From assembly GCF_900116105.1 (NCBI RefSeq), contig NZ_FPAC01000001.1, forward strand, positions 2,235,135-2,299,134: a stretch of DNA of 64,000 nucleotides. The letters run 5' to 3'. A model generated the notes under the pieces. That model was not told where the DNA came from and made no database searches. It was given only the letters and a program-made list of their open reading frames with translations. Origin of the DNA: Paenibacillus sp. 453mf (GTDB lineage: Bacteria > Bacillota > Bacilli > Paenibacillales > Paenibacillaceae). How positions within the stretch are numbered: position 1 is the stretch's first letter; each line of letters opens with the position of its first letter. The translations under genes were made by a program, and so were the position numbers. Below are positions 9,318 to 18,306 of the stretch, one piece after another.

Positions 9318-10310
9318 CTACCGATATGCATTATTAATGCATCCATGTTCAAAATAACCCGCAGCTGCCGCTTCCTTAGACGTTGTAAATCGTTCCATCG
9401 GCACAAAAGCAAGATTACAGGTGCTTGGATAATAGTATTTAATCCCTGTCTCTGCATCAATTCCCCCTACGATAGGAGTCGTCTTAACCAGCCTTCCACC
9501 CGAAAATGCATAATTGTTATAATATCCGGTTCCAACCGGAATTCCTTGAATGAATGCCATCACTCCCACATCATCAATGGTGTTATACCATTCCTCTTGC
9601 GGAATAACCGGTAAAGTAAATTGATATGCGTAACCATTGTTCAAGGCTTTCTCATTATGAATGTGGATGGCGTACGCAAGCCCATCCTGAATCTCACTGA
9701 CAATCGTTTGTCTTCTTACTTGATCAAAAGCTTCAGCATCCTGTAGAAGTGGAATACTGGTAAGAGCTCGTATTTCATCCAAATATCCTTCTACCCACTG
9801 GCCCGTCCTGTGCTCATATGCATATACATAGTCATCCAAAGTAAATCGGACCGTATTCCCCAGCTCGTCAGCATATATGTACATTTTTTTCTCAGTCCAT
9901 AAATGTTCTTCTGCATTCTGGCCTTCCTGATTCGTGTAGGGAGCACTCTGATAGATGTAATAGCCGTCATAATCAATGACTAGCAGGGCCGGCAAATAGG
10001 TCAAGAAAGCTCTTTGTGCTGATAGATCCTCATCCAGACCAAAATTAATGGAGATCGTATGCATGAAGGTATCTAGCAGGAGATCTTTATCTACTCGTGT
10101 AAATTTGGATGAGGCATAGCTAGTTTCAAACAAAGGATCTTCATTTAGATTCATCACGCTGCTTGCATCCTGAACCGCTGTCTGAACAGCCTGAGTATAT
10201 TGCTGCTCCAGCCTAACAGCATCAGTTTCCTCCTTAATGCCCAAGCTATAGAACCAGAATACGGGAAAGAAAATGAGGACGAAGAGGATGGCATAATCAG
10301 TAATCCTCAT
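9318..10310 (-). CDS. Membrane-anchored protein of the Tad-like locus (minor pilin-like)
   Basis: A 330-residue protein that begins with a short positive segment and one hydrophobic helix (about residues 5-24, YAILFVLIFFPVFWFYSLGI), followed by an exported domain with no recognised family. The single N-terminal helix followed by a long, mostly alpha-helical start (EEQTD/AVQTAVQDASSVM) is the shape of Tad minor pilins and pseudopilins. No prepilin peptidase cleavage motif is obvious. It overlaps the preceding gene by 14 bases and is the last gene of the locus that starts with the kinase at 19773. Function unknown. Confidence 0.72.
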   Translation of the reverse strand: MRITDYAILFVLIFFPVFWFYSLGIKEETDAVRLEQQYTQAVQTAVQDASSVMNLNEDPLFETSYASSKFTRVDKDLLLDTFMHTISINFGLDEDLSAQRAFLTYLPALLVIDYDGYYIYQSAPYTNQEGQNAEEHLWTEKKMYIYADELGNTVRFTLDDYVYAYEHRTGQWVEGYLDEIRALTSIPLLQDAEAFDQVRRQTIVSEIQDGLAYAIHIHNEKALNNGYAYQFTLPVIPQEEWYNTIDDVGVMAFIQGIPVGTGYYNNYAFSGGRLVKTTPIVGGIDAETGIKYYYPSTCNLAFVPMERFTTSKEAAAAGYFEHGCINNAYR

Positions 10311-10848
10311 TAATGACCATCCCTCCGTAATTTACATGAATCGAGCTTCCATTTCCATGATCCAGCAGTAACCATTCCTTGAATAGGTCAGCTGGCGTTC
10401 TGTTCGTATTCATACAAGTTACACGAAAAAAATCTCCTGCTGTAAGTTTGTATATTCTGGCTGGGTCATTCCTAGACAGCTCATTATCCGGAAACAAAAC
10501 TCCCATGATCTGTTCATCATAATAACCATCAAGCACTGCCTCGAACTTTCCTGTAAACGTCCCTTGATTCATTGGGTCTGTATATTCAGGAACGTACTTT
10601 CTATGCATATGCTCAAGCTTAACCTCAAACGTGTTCCCGGTAATCGCCAATTCTTCTTGGAACTGCTCGTACATGGTCGGCGTAATATACCCTTTCGTCC
10701 GCACGGCATCCACAAATTTGGTCACTGTGTTATATGTCGTCAGCCGGGACAGATCATCTTGTCTTCCAGCTGCTTCAACTGCCGGGTACACATAGAGAAG
10801 CAGAACGGCAAGCAGAGCTGCAAGTATTTTGGAGACACTGTTAATCAC
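10297..10848 (-). CDS. Small exported or membrane-anchored protein of the Tad-like locus
   Basis: 183 residues. A hydrophobic N-terminus (about residues 8-24, ILAALLAVLLLYVYPAVEA) may be a signal peptide or membrane anchor; the remainder is soluble and unrecognised. The GTG start at 10848 overlaps the preceding stop as GTGA and the 3' end overlaps the next gene, so it is embedded in the operon. One helix plus a short extracellular domain suggests a pilin-like or pilus-accessory role, from position only. Confidence 0.7.
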   Translation of the reverse strand: MINSVSKILAALLAVLLLYVYPAVEAAGRQDDLSRLTTYNTVTKFVDAVRTKGYITPTMYEQFQEELAITGNTFEVKLEHMHRKYVPEYTDPMNQGTFTGKFEAVLDGYYDEQIMGVLFPDNELSRNDPARIYKLTAGDFFRVTCMNTNRTPADLFKEWLLLDHGNGSSIHVNYGGMVINEDY

Positions 10849-11258
10849 AAAGCATCTGCCGCCTTTCGATAATGAATTTGCTTGAGTTCGCCTGCAGGCC
10901 CTCTTATATATTCCACGCTATATTGATCTCCGGCATTCAGTTGAATGACCTCAGCCGGAATCTTCCCGTCAACATATAGCATAACGTTCTCCTGTGGAAA
11001 CTGTATTGCGCTACGTACATAAGCACCGCTTACCTTGGGCATTACCGCTTCTCCAAGAATGGTCCGTATCCGCCCATCCTGCTCTGATTGATGAATGTGT
11101 CTTGCTGAAGCCGCTGTTTCCATAGTGGATATTAGAGATACAGCAAGCACGCAAGCTCCAACCCAAGTCGTAACGGCTACAGCTACATGCAGCATCGTCC
11201 TCGTATGTTCTCCAAAGATCACGATCCCTTCTTTCTTCCTGTGATTAAACAACTCCAA
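10845..11258 (-). CDS. Small membrane protein of the Tad-like locus
   Basis: Up to 137 residues with one hydrophobic helix (LHVAVAVTTWVGACVLAVSLI) and a C-terminal domain of about 75 residues that I do not recognise. The listed start is TTG at 11258; a GTG at 11222 with a GAAGG site close upstream would give a 125-residue form, and I cannot choose firmly. Its stop overlaps the GTG of the next gene. It lies downstream of the platform-protein gene with other one-helix proteins, the usual place for pilin-like subunits. Function unknown. Confidence 0.68.
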   Translation of the reverse strand: MELFNHRKKEGIVIFGEHTRTMLHVAVAVTTWVGACVLAVSLISTMETAASARHIHQSEQDGRIRTILGEAVMPKVSGAYVRSAIQFPQENVMLYVDGKIPAEVIQLNAGDQYSVEYIRGPAGELKQIHYRKAADAL

Positions 11259-11288
11259 ATACTTGCTCTAATCAAATAATGCAGCTGC

Positions 11289-11774
11289 TTAGGACTGTAC
11301 AAATAACAAGCCTCTCACTACGTTGGAGTTGTCCTTAACAACCGTTGCTTTAAATCTGCCGCTAGGATTAACATATTCGTTCAAACGCTCATTCAACGTG
11401 TCGTTTAATATTCCGCTAGTTCCGCCCTCCGGATTAACCACTTCCCCGTATCCATTATTCGTGTCGGAGTTGATATTTAGAGGATAGCCATACCATTGAC
11501 CTTGTGGATTCTTACCTGTTCTAATATAGATACCAAATTGATCTTTACCTGCAAACTTGCGAAGCGCATTCGTCACTTGGGAACCGCTGATTGTTGTTCC
11601 GTCATACACTGTAAAAGCAGCCTGTGACAGCTCGGTCTGGATATCGGCAAAATTGTTCTGGGCCGTCTTCGTTGCTTCCTGAGCTGAAATAAACAGAATA
11701 ACGACAATCGTGATCAGTGCAATGGTAAGAAAAATACCTGCAGCTACTTTAAGTGCAGATGATGCATTTTGCAT
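11289..11774 (-). CDS. Pilin-like one-helix protein of the Tad-like locus
   Basis: 161 residues. The N-terminus is a short polar segment followed by a long hydrophobic helix (ALKVAAGIFLTIALITIVVILFI, about residues 7-30) and then a polar extracellular domain with TVYDGTTISGSQVTNAL. This layout is pilin- or pseudopilin-like, but there is no G-F/E prepilin site and the identity is not secure. Similar proteins are sometimes mislabelled as transporter permeases because of the helix. It has a GGAGGTATAACC site before the ATG and directly follows the TadB-TadC fusion gene. It may be the major structural subunit of the locus; that is inference. Confidence 0.7.
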   Translation of the reverse strand: MQNASSALKVAAGIFLTIALITIVVILFISAQEATKTAQNNFADIQTELSQAAFTVYDGTTISGSQVTNALRKFAGKDQFGIYIRTGKNPQGQWYGYPLNINSDTNNGYGEVVNPEGGTSGILNDTLNERLNEYVNPSGRFKATVVKDNSNVVRGLLFVQS

Positions 11775-11839
11775 GGTTATACCTCCAATATAATTTAATT
11801 TAATGAGTTATGAAATTGATTCGGGATTGAGACTTCAGC

Positions 11840-13915
11840 TCAAATCTTCTGTATTTGCTCATAGTAGATATTCATTTGTGCAAAGCTTACCGTGATAAGC
11901 GGTATGACCAGATATAGAAAAATGAGCGAGTACATCGGCGTAAACCCGATCATTTTTCCCCACTCCGCTTTCTTGTCGATCATTTGTGCATACTCTTGCC
12001 TTCGCTGTTCGAAATAAAAGGACATCTGCCCTTCCAGATCATCAAAAGCTTCCTTGATCGTAATTGAACCAAGAGACAGTATGAGCTTATCTATCATTCG
12101 TTGAAATTCAGGCAAAGTCACTTCTTCTTTAAGCAGTTCAAGTGCTGTTTCTGGTCCGTGTTCAAAATGAAGCAGGCATTTTTGAAGCGGTGTTTTGAAT
12201 ATGACGGCAAAACGGTTCAGCCACTCCAATATTTCTTCTACCGACATTCGATCCATCTCTCTTAGAATTGAAATGACGGTCTGATATTGATATATTTCAT
12301 GCTTCATATCCATACTTCGAACTTTTCGCTGCATGTATAAGAGCAGTAACGGAAGTTGGAATCCTACATACCCTAAGCCAAAACAGAGAACCAGTTCCCA
12401 CCACTTGAAAAATTCGTTATTCCATGCTTGGAGCTTGTCTATAATACGAGGTACGGCAGTGAGTACTGTTTCGCGATCCTGCTCCTTCTCAGAATTTGAA
12501 AGCAGTGAACGCTCAACTTCTTCATAGGAGCTGTCAGCATCCATATTCAGATCACGCATCACCTTCTCATCAAGCTCACTCCATTCGCGTGCTTCATCGA
12601 GCTCATGATCAGGCAGCTTTCCAAAGATTGTCGTTTGGGTCACCGGCTTGGTCAGAATGTGCTGCTTCTCAACATGATGCAAGTACAGAACACTTCCTAA
12701 TGCTACAAAAAAGCAAATGCTGGAACATATAAGCCGCCGTACAACAAACCACTCAACTTTCAAATGCGTACTGGTTTCGCGGAGCAGCTTGACCATCGAA
12801 TGATATCGTTTCGTAGCTGGCTGGGGAACAAAGCTTGAAACTAATAGTCGAATCCATTTCCAGCGATATATCTGTTTTTCGACGATTCTTTTTTGCTGAG
12901 TGACCCGAAATGCTGTCTCCTGATTACGCTGCAGCTGCTGAAGCATGAGATAACAACCAATAATGATGACGTAAATAGATAATAGAATGACGAACCCCAT
13001 CTTGCTGTCATAGAATTCATTCATGGTCGGGAAGCTGCTTCTGGCCCAATTTTCGATCGGCTTTGTAAAAAAGACCGGAACTAGACTTATCATATTTAGT
13101 CCTTTTAACAGATAATCAAGCTTATCCAGCCGCAAAATCTCAAGATGGATCTCTTGAGTCAAACTACTGATCCCTGTTAAATATATAGAGCTCTGATCCG
13201 CATGCTGATCACCGAATTCCATGACCATATATGAAATTCCGGCAAAAGCTTTCAAGAAGCGATTGGGAGCTGTTTCATAATAACGCTCAAGCGCTTCATC
13301 CGGGTTAACAGAGGTTAATGCCGCATAGATATGCATCGCATGCCGGGCAGCTTCTCCATTCATGAATTCTGCAGCTTCATACAGTGCTTCTTCAACCATG
13401 CCGTGCTGATGATACCTGTGACGCACATCTGCGAACAATTCAATCATTTCAGACAGCAGCTTCCTCTCTTGCCTTGCTACCGTCATATCTAAGAACAAGC
13501 TGTTAATGATAACTCCAACAAGGCAGGACAATACCAGAAAGCTGATGCCTGGCTGTAGGGAGAACAAGATGCCTCCTACTGTAAGAAATGAGATCCATAT
13601 TGTCCATGTAAGCTTCATCGTCTGACACCGAAGCAAATACTCGCTCATCCCCTGCTGATAGCTTAATTTCTTCCTCACCAGCAGAATATACCCCGATAGC
13701 ACAGGAATCTTGATGCATACCAAATAAGATTTAGTGAAAAAAACATTAAAGAATACGGTTAGCTGAGCAGATGTACTTGTTGTATTGGAATTGTATGGAA
13801 TCGACCCTGTTCGCTGTTCTTGCTGACGCTTGGCACGAGAAATCAATCCGATCACAGCCAAAAATGCGGCTAGAGAGATAAACAAGAGAATAAGCAGCCA
13901 TTCCTTAAGAGACAT
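11840..13915 (-). CDS. TadB-TadC-like fused platform membrane protein
   Basis: 691 residues that appear to join two GspF/TadB-type platform modules in one chain. Each half has transmembrane helices flanking a cytoplasmic helical domain. The first covers about residues 90-330, with SEMIELFADVRHRYHQHGMVEEAL; the second about 500-690, with DKLILSLGSITIKEAFDDLE and a C-terminal helix pair. A single N-terminal helix (LLILLFISLAAFLAVIGLI) precedes them. In standard Tad loci TadB and TadC are separate genes of about 300 residues each. I chose the ATG at 13915 because GAGGTG lies six bases upstream; it overlaps the ATPase gene. Confidence 0.78.
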   Translation of the reverse strand: MSLKEWLLILLFISLAAFLAVIGLISRAKRQQEQRTGSIPYNSNTTSTSAQLTVFFNVFFTKSYLVCIKIPVLSGYILLVRKKLSYQQGMSEYLLRCQTMKLTWTIWISFLTVGGILFSLQPGISFLVLSCLVGVIINSLFLDMTVARQERKLLSEMIELFADVRHRYHQHGMVEEALYEAAEFMNGEAARHAMHIYAALTSVNPDEALERYYETAPNRFLKAFAGISYMVMEFGDQHADQSSIYLTGISSLTQEIHLEILRLDKLDYLLKGLNMISLVPVFFTKPIENWARSSFPTMNEFYDSKMGFVILLSIYVIIIGCYLMLQQLQRNQETAFRVTQQKRIVEKQIYRWKWIRLLVSSFVPQPATKRYHSMVKLLRETSTHLKVEWFVVRRLICSSICFFVALGSVLYLHHVEKQHILTKPVTQTTIFGKLPDHELDEAREWSELDEKVMRDLNMDADSSYEEVERSLLSNSEKEQDRETVLTAVPRIIDKLQAWNNEFFKWWELVLCFGLGYVGFQLPLLLLYMQRKVRSMDMKHEIYQYQTVISILREMDRMSVEEILEWLNRFAVIFKTPLQKCLLHFEHGPETALELLKEEVTLPEFQRMIDKLILSLGSITIKEAFDDLEGQMSFYFEQRRQEYAQMIDKKAEWGKMIGFTPMYSLIFLYLVIPLITVSFAQMNIYYEQIQKI

Positions 13916-15734
13916 GAGCTTCACCTCGGTGTGACAGAAGCCAGCGTTCAAAGGATTCAGCATCTTTCTTGTTCATGTGCGAGAGCATTTCTGTTCTGTT
14001 AGCCTCAGATATATCCGATGTGATGAAATATCTTCCTGCTCTATACTCAACAATATTCTTATATGTAAAAGTGGGATGCCCCGAACGCAAATGTCCGGGA
14101 ACAAGCACACATTCTGTGATCCGCTCGATATATCTTTTGCCGTCTCCGTCCTTTCTCAGATGAATATCAAAATTGATAACACTTGCTACCTGTTCCTCGG
14201 CTATGGGCTCCTGGCTGAACATTCCGGCCTTTAATAGTGAGTTTCTTAAGGAGAAGATAAGGTCAGGGAATGTCTTCGCATGGTGAGTAAAGATCGTAAA
14301 CAAGCTGGCAACCTGAGACATCTGTATCATCCATGCAGCAACCTCGTCGCTCGCAACTTCCCCAAGAATATTGACCGTTCCATCCGTCTTCTTCTGAAGG
14401 TCAAGACCTTCTTGCCCGGGAATATAATCCGTTTCCCTGAAGGTTAATATGTTGCGCCTGCTGTATAGTTTTCTTAGATGCAATTCAAAGGCCATCTCTT
14501 GTACACGAAGCGTGTGATAAGGATAGATATGCTTGATCATCGCCATTAATAGTGTTGTTTTACCTGATCCTTGTGCTCCAGTAACGGCGGTAATTCGGCT
14601 ACCCTTCATGAGATACTCGATGAATTCAATAACCGGTTCTGCATTTTCACCTACGATCAATTTAGATAGAGTTGTATTCTGCAGATCAAATTTACGGACA
14701 AAGAATGCCCAAGACTCGGAAAATGGCGGACGAACAACGACCACCCTTGAGCCGTCCTTCATCTCGTTTACTTTGTAGCCTTTTGATTCCGACAACTGTC
14801 CCGGATGATTATATTTATAAATATTTTGGCAGACCCTTCTCAGTTCCCGTTCTGTTCCAAAAGACAGAAAAGATAGATGGATAGATTTGCCTTTGTAAAA
14901 TATCCAGACACTCTCAATGGACTTTAAAGGATCAGGATCTACATCTTCAACATCCGTTGTTATCGGAATATTTATATGGAATCCATCTGTGTTTAACGAC
15001 GGCAGATCTGTACTCAGCATCCCGCTTACTCCTCCACTTACGCCGTCAATCCGTTGGTCGCGAATTTCGTCAACTACAGAAAATCCCTTATACTGCTGAT
15101 AAATACGCTGAACGACAATATTCAGCTTATCGGTAAAAGAGAGTTCCCTGTACTCACATGTGAAGATGTGTCTTATATCTTCATCTGTTATCGCGTAACA
15201 GCCTGCGGTTTCCTCCTGATCCCATCTCAGTTCAGCCAAATCATATGTATCAATCAGGGTAGAAAGTGCCTCGGTTCCAAATTGCTGTTTATACAAATAA
15301 AATACGATTTCGAACTGATCCTGAACGGTTAAGTTTAGAGTGAGATCAAAAGGGATCGCTTCATTGATATTCTTCTCGTTTATTCCGTAGCTGTGAAGCA
15401 ATAGATCCTTAATTAAATTTTTGACAAATGCTTTATCACTGACACTTCCGGAAATACACTCCTTTAGTGCGCGTCTCATCTCAGCCCGCTGATTTAATTT
15501 CCGCTTGTATTCCTCTTCATGCAGTCCTGCATCTGCAAGCTGGCTATGACTGAGTTCATGGAGCGACTGCTTGATATACTCTGTCAAATATTCGATTGTA
15601 CTTGCTTCATGACGAGCTCCTAGCGATATTCCAGAATAAGCCTTGTTTCTCGTTCTGATTCGTAACATGATGAGTATCATACATATGCAGACCAGGCTAA
15701 TAAGAAGAGCATTAACTACTGCCTCTCCTCGCAT
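13905..15734 (-). CDS. TadA/CpaF-like secretion ATPase
   Basis: 609 residues, larger than usual for TadA because of an N-terminal membrane helix (about residues 8-26) and an extended helical region. The ATPase core is clear: Walker A GAQGSGKTT at about 386-394, a Walker-B-like VNILGEVASDEV at about 453-464, and a His-box segment FTIFTHHAKTFPDL at about 479-490, where TadA proteins usually read STIHA. This motor should energise assembly or secretion through the adjacent platform protein. The membrane anchor is unusual, since TadA/VirB11 ATPases are normally soluble. The start ATG at 15734 abuts the previous stop. Confidence 0.87.
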   Translation of the reverse strand: MRGEAVVNALLISLVCICMILIMLRIRTRNKAYSGISLGARHEASTIEYLTEYIKQSLHELSHSQLADAGLHEEEYKRKLNQRAEMRRALKECISGSVSDKAFVKNLIKDLLLHSYGINEKNINEAIPFDLTLNLTVQDQFEIVFYLYKQQFGTEALSTLIDTYDLAELRWDQEETAGCYAITDEDIRHIFTCEYRELSFTDKLNIVVQRIYQQYKGFSVVDEIRDQRIDGVSGGVSGMLSTDLPSLNTDGFHINIPITTDVEDVDPDPLKSIESVWIFYKGKSIHLSFLSFGTERELRRVCQNIYKYNHPGQLSESKGYKVNEMKDGSRVVVVRPPFSESWAFFVRKFDLQNTTLSKLIVGENAEPVIEFIEYLMKGSRITAVTGAQGSGKTTLLMAMIKHIYPYHTLRVQEMAFELHLRKLYSRRNILTFRETDYIPGQEGLDLQKKTDGTVNILGEVASDEVAAWMIQMSQVASLFTIFTHHAKTFPDLIFSLRNSLLKAGMFSQEPIAEEQVASVINFDIHLRKDGDGKRYIERITECVLVPGHLRSGHPTFTYKNIVEYRAGRYFITSDISEANRTEMLSHMNKKDAESFERWLLSHRGEAHVS

Positions 15735-16568
15735 TTATGCTCCCCTCTCCAGCTGCTTCAAGATGGTGCGTAACCCCGCATTGTCCATAATGCATTTGGC
15801 CAGCTCTCTAATGCTCGAGGCATGCTCTCCTCGTTGACCGTTTTTCTTGTCTAAATTCATGTTCTGCTGCAAGTAGGAAGGTACATCACGCCGATTCCAG
15901 GCATCCTTGAATTCAGTGCAGTAAGGTACAGCAACTACGGGATGTTTGTAATTAAAGCGTCGCTTAATATTATTGACGGTACAATGGGAATCGGCGTCGT
16001 ATTGTCCAACCGTAACAATAACTTTTTTGCTCTCCAGCTGTTCTTTTAATTCTGTATCTCCAAAATAGTTTTCCAGCACTCTCAAATTTTGATCCAGGTT
16101 AACTACGACCACATCCGCATCCTTCATCATATCTCGCTCCATTCTGTCTCTATTTCCAGCATCCAGCATCACAAGATCGTAGACCTCACTTGCCGTTTTT
16201 AATACAGAAGGTATATATTTTGCATATTCCTCATTTACATCTAAACTGCTCTGCACTCTGGCTCCCGGCAGCAAATCCAGCTGTCTTGACAAAGGCACTG
16301 TATAATCTCTGAACTTGTCTCTCGTAAGGTTGCCGCTTAAATGAAGTCGTAGAAGCGCGTCCCACCCAGTGATTGCAAATATGTTAGTCATATGGTCCAT
16401 GCTTTCCTCTCTAACCGGCAGTGCTGCTTCTATACTGTCTCCGTTCTTATTCATATGCATGGACAACACACGTACATGGTGGGTAAGCGTAATCATCAGC
16501 GCAGACAAAATAAGGTGAGAAGATGTACCTCTTCCGTTTACCGGGCTCCAAAATACAACAGTACTCAT
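15735..16568 (-). CDS. CpaE/ParA-like protein with degenerate P-loop
   Basis: 277 residues with a MinD/ParA-type fold inferred from the opening strand and loop FWSPVNGRGTSSHLILSAL, the VYDLVMLDAG strand (Walker-A'-partner position, about residue 133) and DADVVVVNLDQ (about 150-160). The loop aligns with the deviant Walker A region (KGGxGKTT), but neither lysine is present, so ATP binding is doubtful or atypical. In Tad systems CpaE/TadZ localises the machine at the pole or membrane. It overlaps the previous gene by four bases and abuts the ATPase gene. Naming it CpaE rests on context and fold impression. Confidence 0.72.
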   Translation of the reverse strand: MSTVVFWSPVNGRGTSSHLILSALMITLTHHVRVLSMHMNKNGDSIEAALPVREESMDHMTNIFAITGWDALLRLHLSGNLTRDKFRDYTVPLSRQLDLLPGARVQSSLDVNEEYAKYIPSVLKTASEVYDLVMLDAGNRDRMERDMMKDADVVVVNLDQNLRVLENYFGDTELKEQLESKKVIVTVGQYDADSHCTVNNIKRRFNYKHPVVAVPYCTEFKDAWNRRDVPSYLQQNMNLDKKNGQRGEHASSIRELAKCIMDNAGLRTILKQLERGA

Positions 16569-17272
16569 GCTCTCTTCCTCTCTCTCGATTGTATTGCCCG
16601 CCTCGTTTCGGCAGGCTCAAAGCCAGCAATCATTTCCATTAGCTCGGCAAGTGACTTCTTGTAATGTCTAGAGTAATGCTTAAAGCTTCGTCTTCGATGA
16701 TGCTCGTTCTCGAGTCGGACAGCCGTATCCAGTTCATCTGAGCGAATCCATACCGGGCTGCCCTGAAATTCAATCGGACTGTCGTCATAATAAGACCAGA
16801 TATACGGCTCGATATGCGTTTCTACCGCATCTATATACAGCTTGTAGAACGGCGGTAGATGATTCACAGACAGCTGGCTGCATAGTTCTTCGATCCATGC
16901 TTTGCCGCGCTCGAGAGTCATACGCGAATAATCCGTGGCCCACACTCTTGCAGAAGCGGATAACCATTGATCCATATTTATGAACTCCTTAAGCTCTATG
17001 TCAAAGATCGCAAAGTCATAGAAGACATCTTCATTCATCTCAAATAAGGCCTGCTCTACCTCGTTAAATTGCCGATATCCAATTGCTACATCAAAGCCTT
17101 CGTACTCTATGACAGCTGGGGCTGAATGACCTTCCTCAATACAATATCGATATCGCCCATCTACAGTGCCATCGACTAAGATGACCCGAAACCCGCTGAC
17201 AGACAAAATTTTGCTCAAATTTAACAGCAGATCGGTTTTGTTGCACGGCCCGGCAAATACATAGCTTTTCAC
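16565..17272 (-). CDS. Second CpaE/ParA-like protein, P-loop degenerate
   Basis: I chose the GTG at 17272 (235 residues), which overlaps the upstream stop as GTGA and has AGGGGG about seven bases upstream. An ATG at 17317 would add 15 Arg-rich residues overlapping the previous gene. The start reads KSYVFAGPCNKTDLLLNLSK, then FRVILVDGT, the layout of a ParA/MinD P-loop followed by the second strand, but the loop is GPCNKTD in place of GKGGVGKTT. DFAIFDIE near residue 90 occupies the Walker B position. A scaffold or localisation role in the Tad-like machine is inferred from context. Confidence 0.7.
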   Translation of the reverse strand: MKSYVFAGPCNKTDLLLNLSKILSVSGFRVILVDGTVDGRYRYCIEEGHSAPAVIEYEGFDVAIGYRQFNEVEQALFEMNEDVFYDFAIFDIELKEFINMDQWLSASARVWATDYSRMTLERGKAWIEELCSQLSVNHLPPFYKLYIDAVETHIEPYIWSYYDDSPIEFQGSPVWIRSDELDTAVRLENEHHRRRSFKHYSRHYKKSLAELMEMIAGFEPAETRRAIQSRERKRA

Positions 17273-18273
17273 TCGGTTCCCCCTTCTAGTCCTATACCTG
17301 TATTCGAATCCTTCCATATGGTCTCCTCATCATTCGATGAATTTAGTAAACTATTGCCACTGTCTGCTTGCTCGCCCAAGGCATTGTTCCAGGTCGGATT
17401 TCTGTTGTCATTCGTACGAGCAAGCCCTTCCTCAATGGATTCAGACACCATGTAGTTTGATGAGGAAGGCTCACTTAATACCCTTTCCAAGGAACTGCGC
17501 AGCTGAGTAGAAAGTGCTTGTTCGGCTAGATCTACGATATTGGGATTGGATTCAATCAGGGTCAGCACTTCCTCATTGGCCGGGTAGGTTGGAATTGCAC
17601 GATCTTGAAATTCAGGTTCTACGTATGTAAGAGAATATAGTGAGGCTTTATGAAGATAGGCATCTACCATTGCACTGGATAAGGTGAGAATCTCTGCTTC
17701 GGTTAATGTCATCCACATGGTTGCCCCTTCTAGATCGTGAACCTTCTTCTTGGATAATACGATGTAATCCTGTCCTGTCGGGAACTGAATCCGGACATCG
17801 ATCATATCTCCTGAATTCAATAGTGAGGGTCGTGATATAACGGAAATCTCACGATTCCTTAAATCATCCGGTGTCGGCTCCTCCTCATATAGCATTGCGG
17901 CAGTAAGCGAAGTTCCGGCTTTTAGCTCAATCTTCGTCACACTTCCTGCAATCTCGTCTAGCTCACTTATCAAATTGACAGGAGCTTGTCCTTGCGGTAC
18001 CTTCACCGCTCTTACATCTGTATCTTTGATTAAAGTACCTGCTGGGATATCGTGTACTATTACATAGCCTGTCTTGCTATCCTTCTGTTCGGATACGAGC
18101 TGCTTTTTTATCTCCAGAAGCTCCAGCTCATGCCTCGACTCAAGTGAATCTGCAGAGTCCTTGTCCATTTTCCAGTCGTACAACAGCAATCCGCTAAACA
18201 AAATACTTGCTGCTCCGGCCCCGATTAATCCGGCAACTATTTTTTTCTTGCTCTGTTTACGAAGTTTAGACAC
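17269..18273 (-). CDS. SAF-domain CpaB/RcpC-like pilus protein
   Basis: 334 residues with a basic N-terminus and one membrane helix (about residues 13-32, VAGLIGAGAASILFSGLLLY). A SAF domain follows at about 68-130, seen in GYVIVHDIPAGTLIKDTDVRAVKVP and IELKAGTSLTAAMLYEE, and then a beta-rich segment with LNSGDMIDVRIQFPTGQDYIVLSKKKV. That SAF-plus-CpaB arrangement is typical of the Tad/Flp assembly protein CpaB/RcpC. Most Gram-negative CpaB proteins work with an outer-membrane secretin, which is absent here as expected for a Firmicute. It sits between the kinase gene and the CpaE-like genes, as in Tad operons. Confidence 0.83.
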   Translation of the reverse strand: MSKLRKQSKKKIVAGLIGAGAASILFSGLLLYDWKMDKDSADSLESRHELELLEIKKQLVSEQKDSKTGYVIVHDIPAGTLIKDTDVRAVKVPQGQAPVNLISELDEIAGSVTKIELKAGTSLTAAMLYEEEPTPDDLRNREISVISRPSLLNSGDMIDVRIQFPTGQDYIVLSKKKVHDLEGATMWMTLTEAEILTLSSAMVDAYLHKASLYSLTYVEPEFQDRAIPTYPANEEVLTLIESNPNIVDLAEQALSTQLRSSLERVLSEPSSSNYMVSESIEEGLARTNDNRNPTWNNALGEQADSGNSLLNSSNDEETIWKDSNTGIGLEGGTE

Positions 18274-18306
18274 TCATGGGTCTCCTTTACTGAACTCTTC
18301 TTGTGC

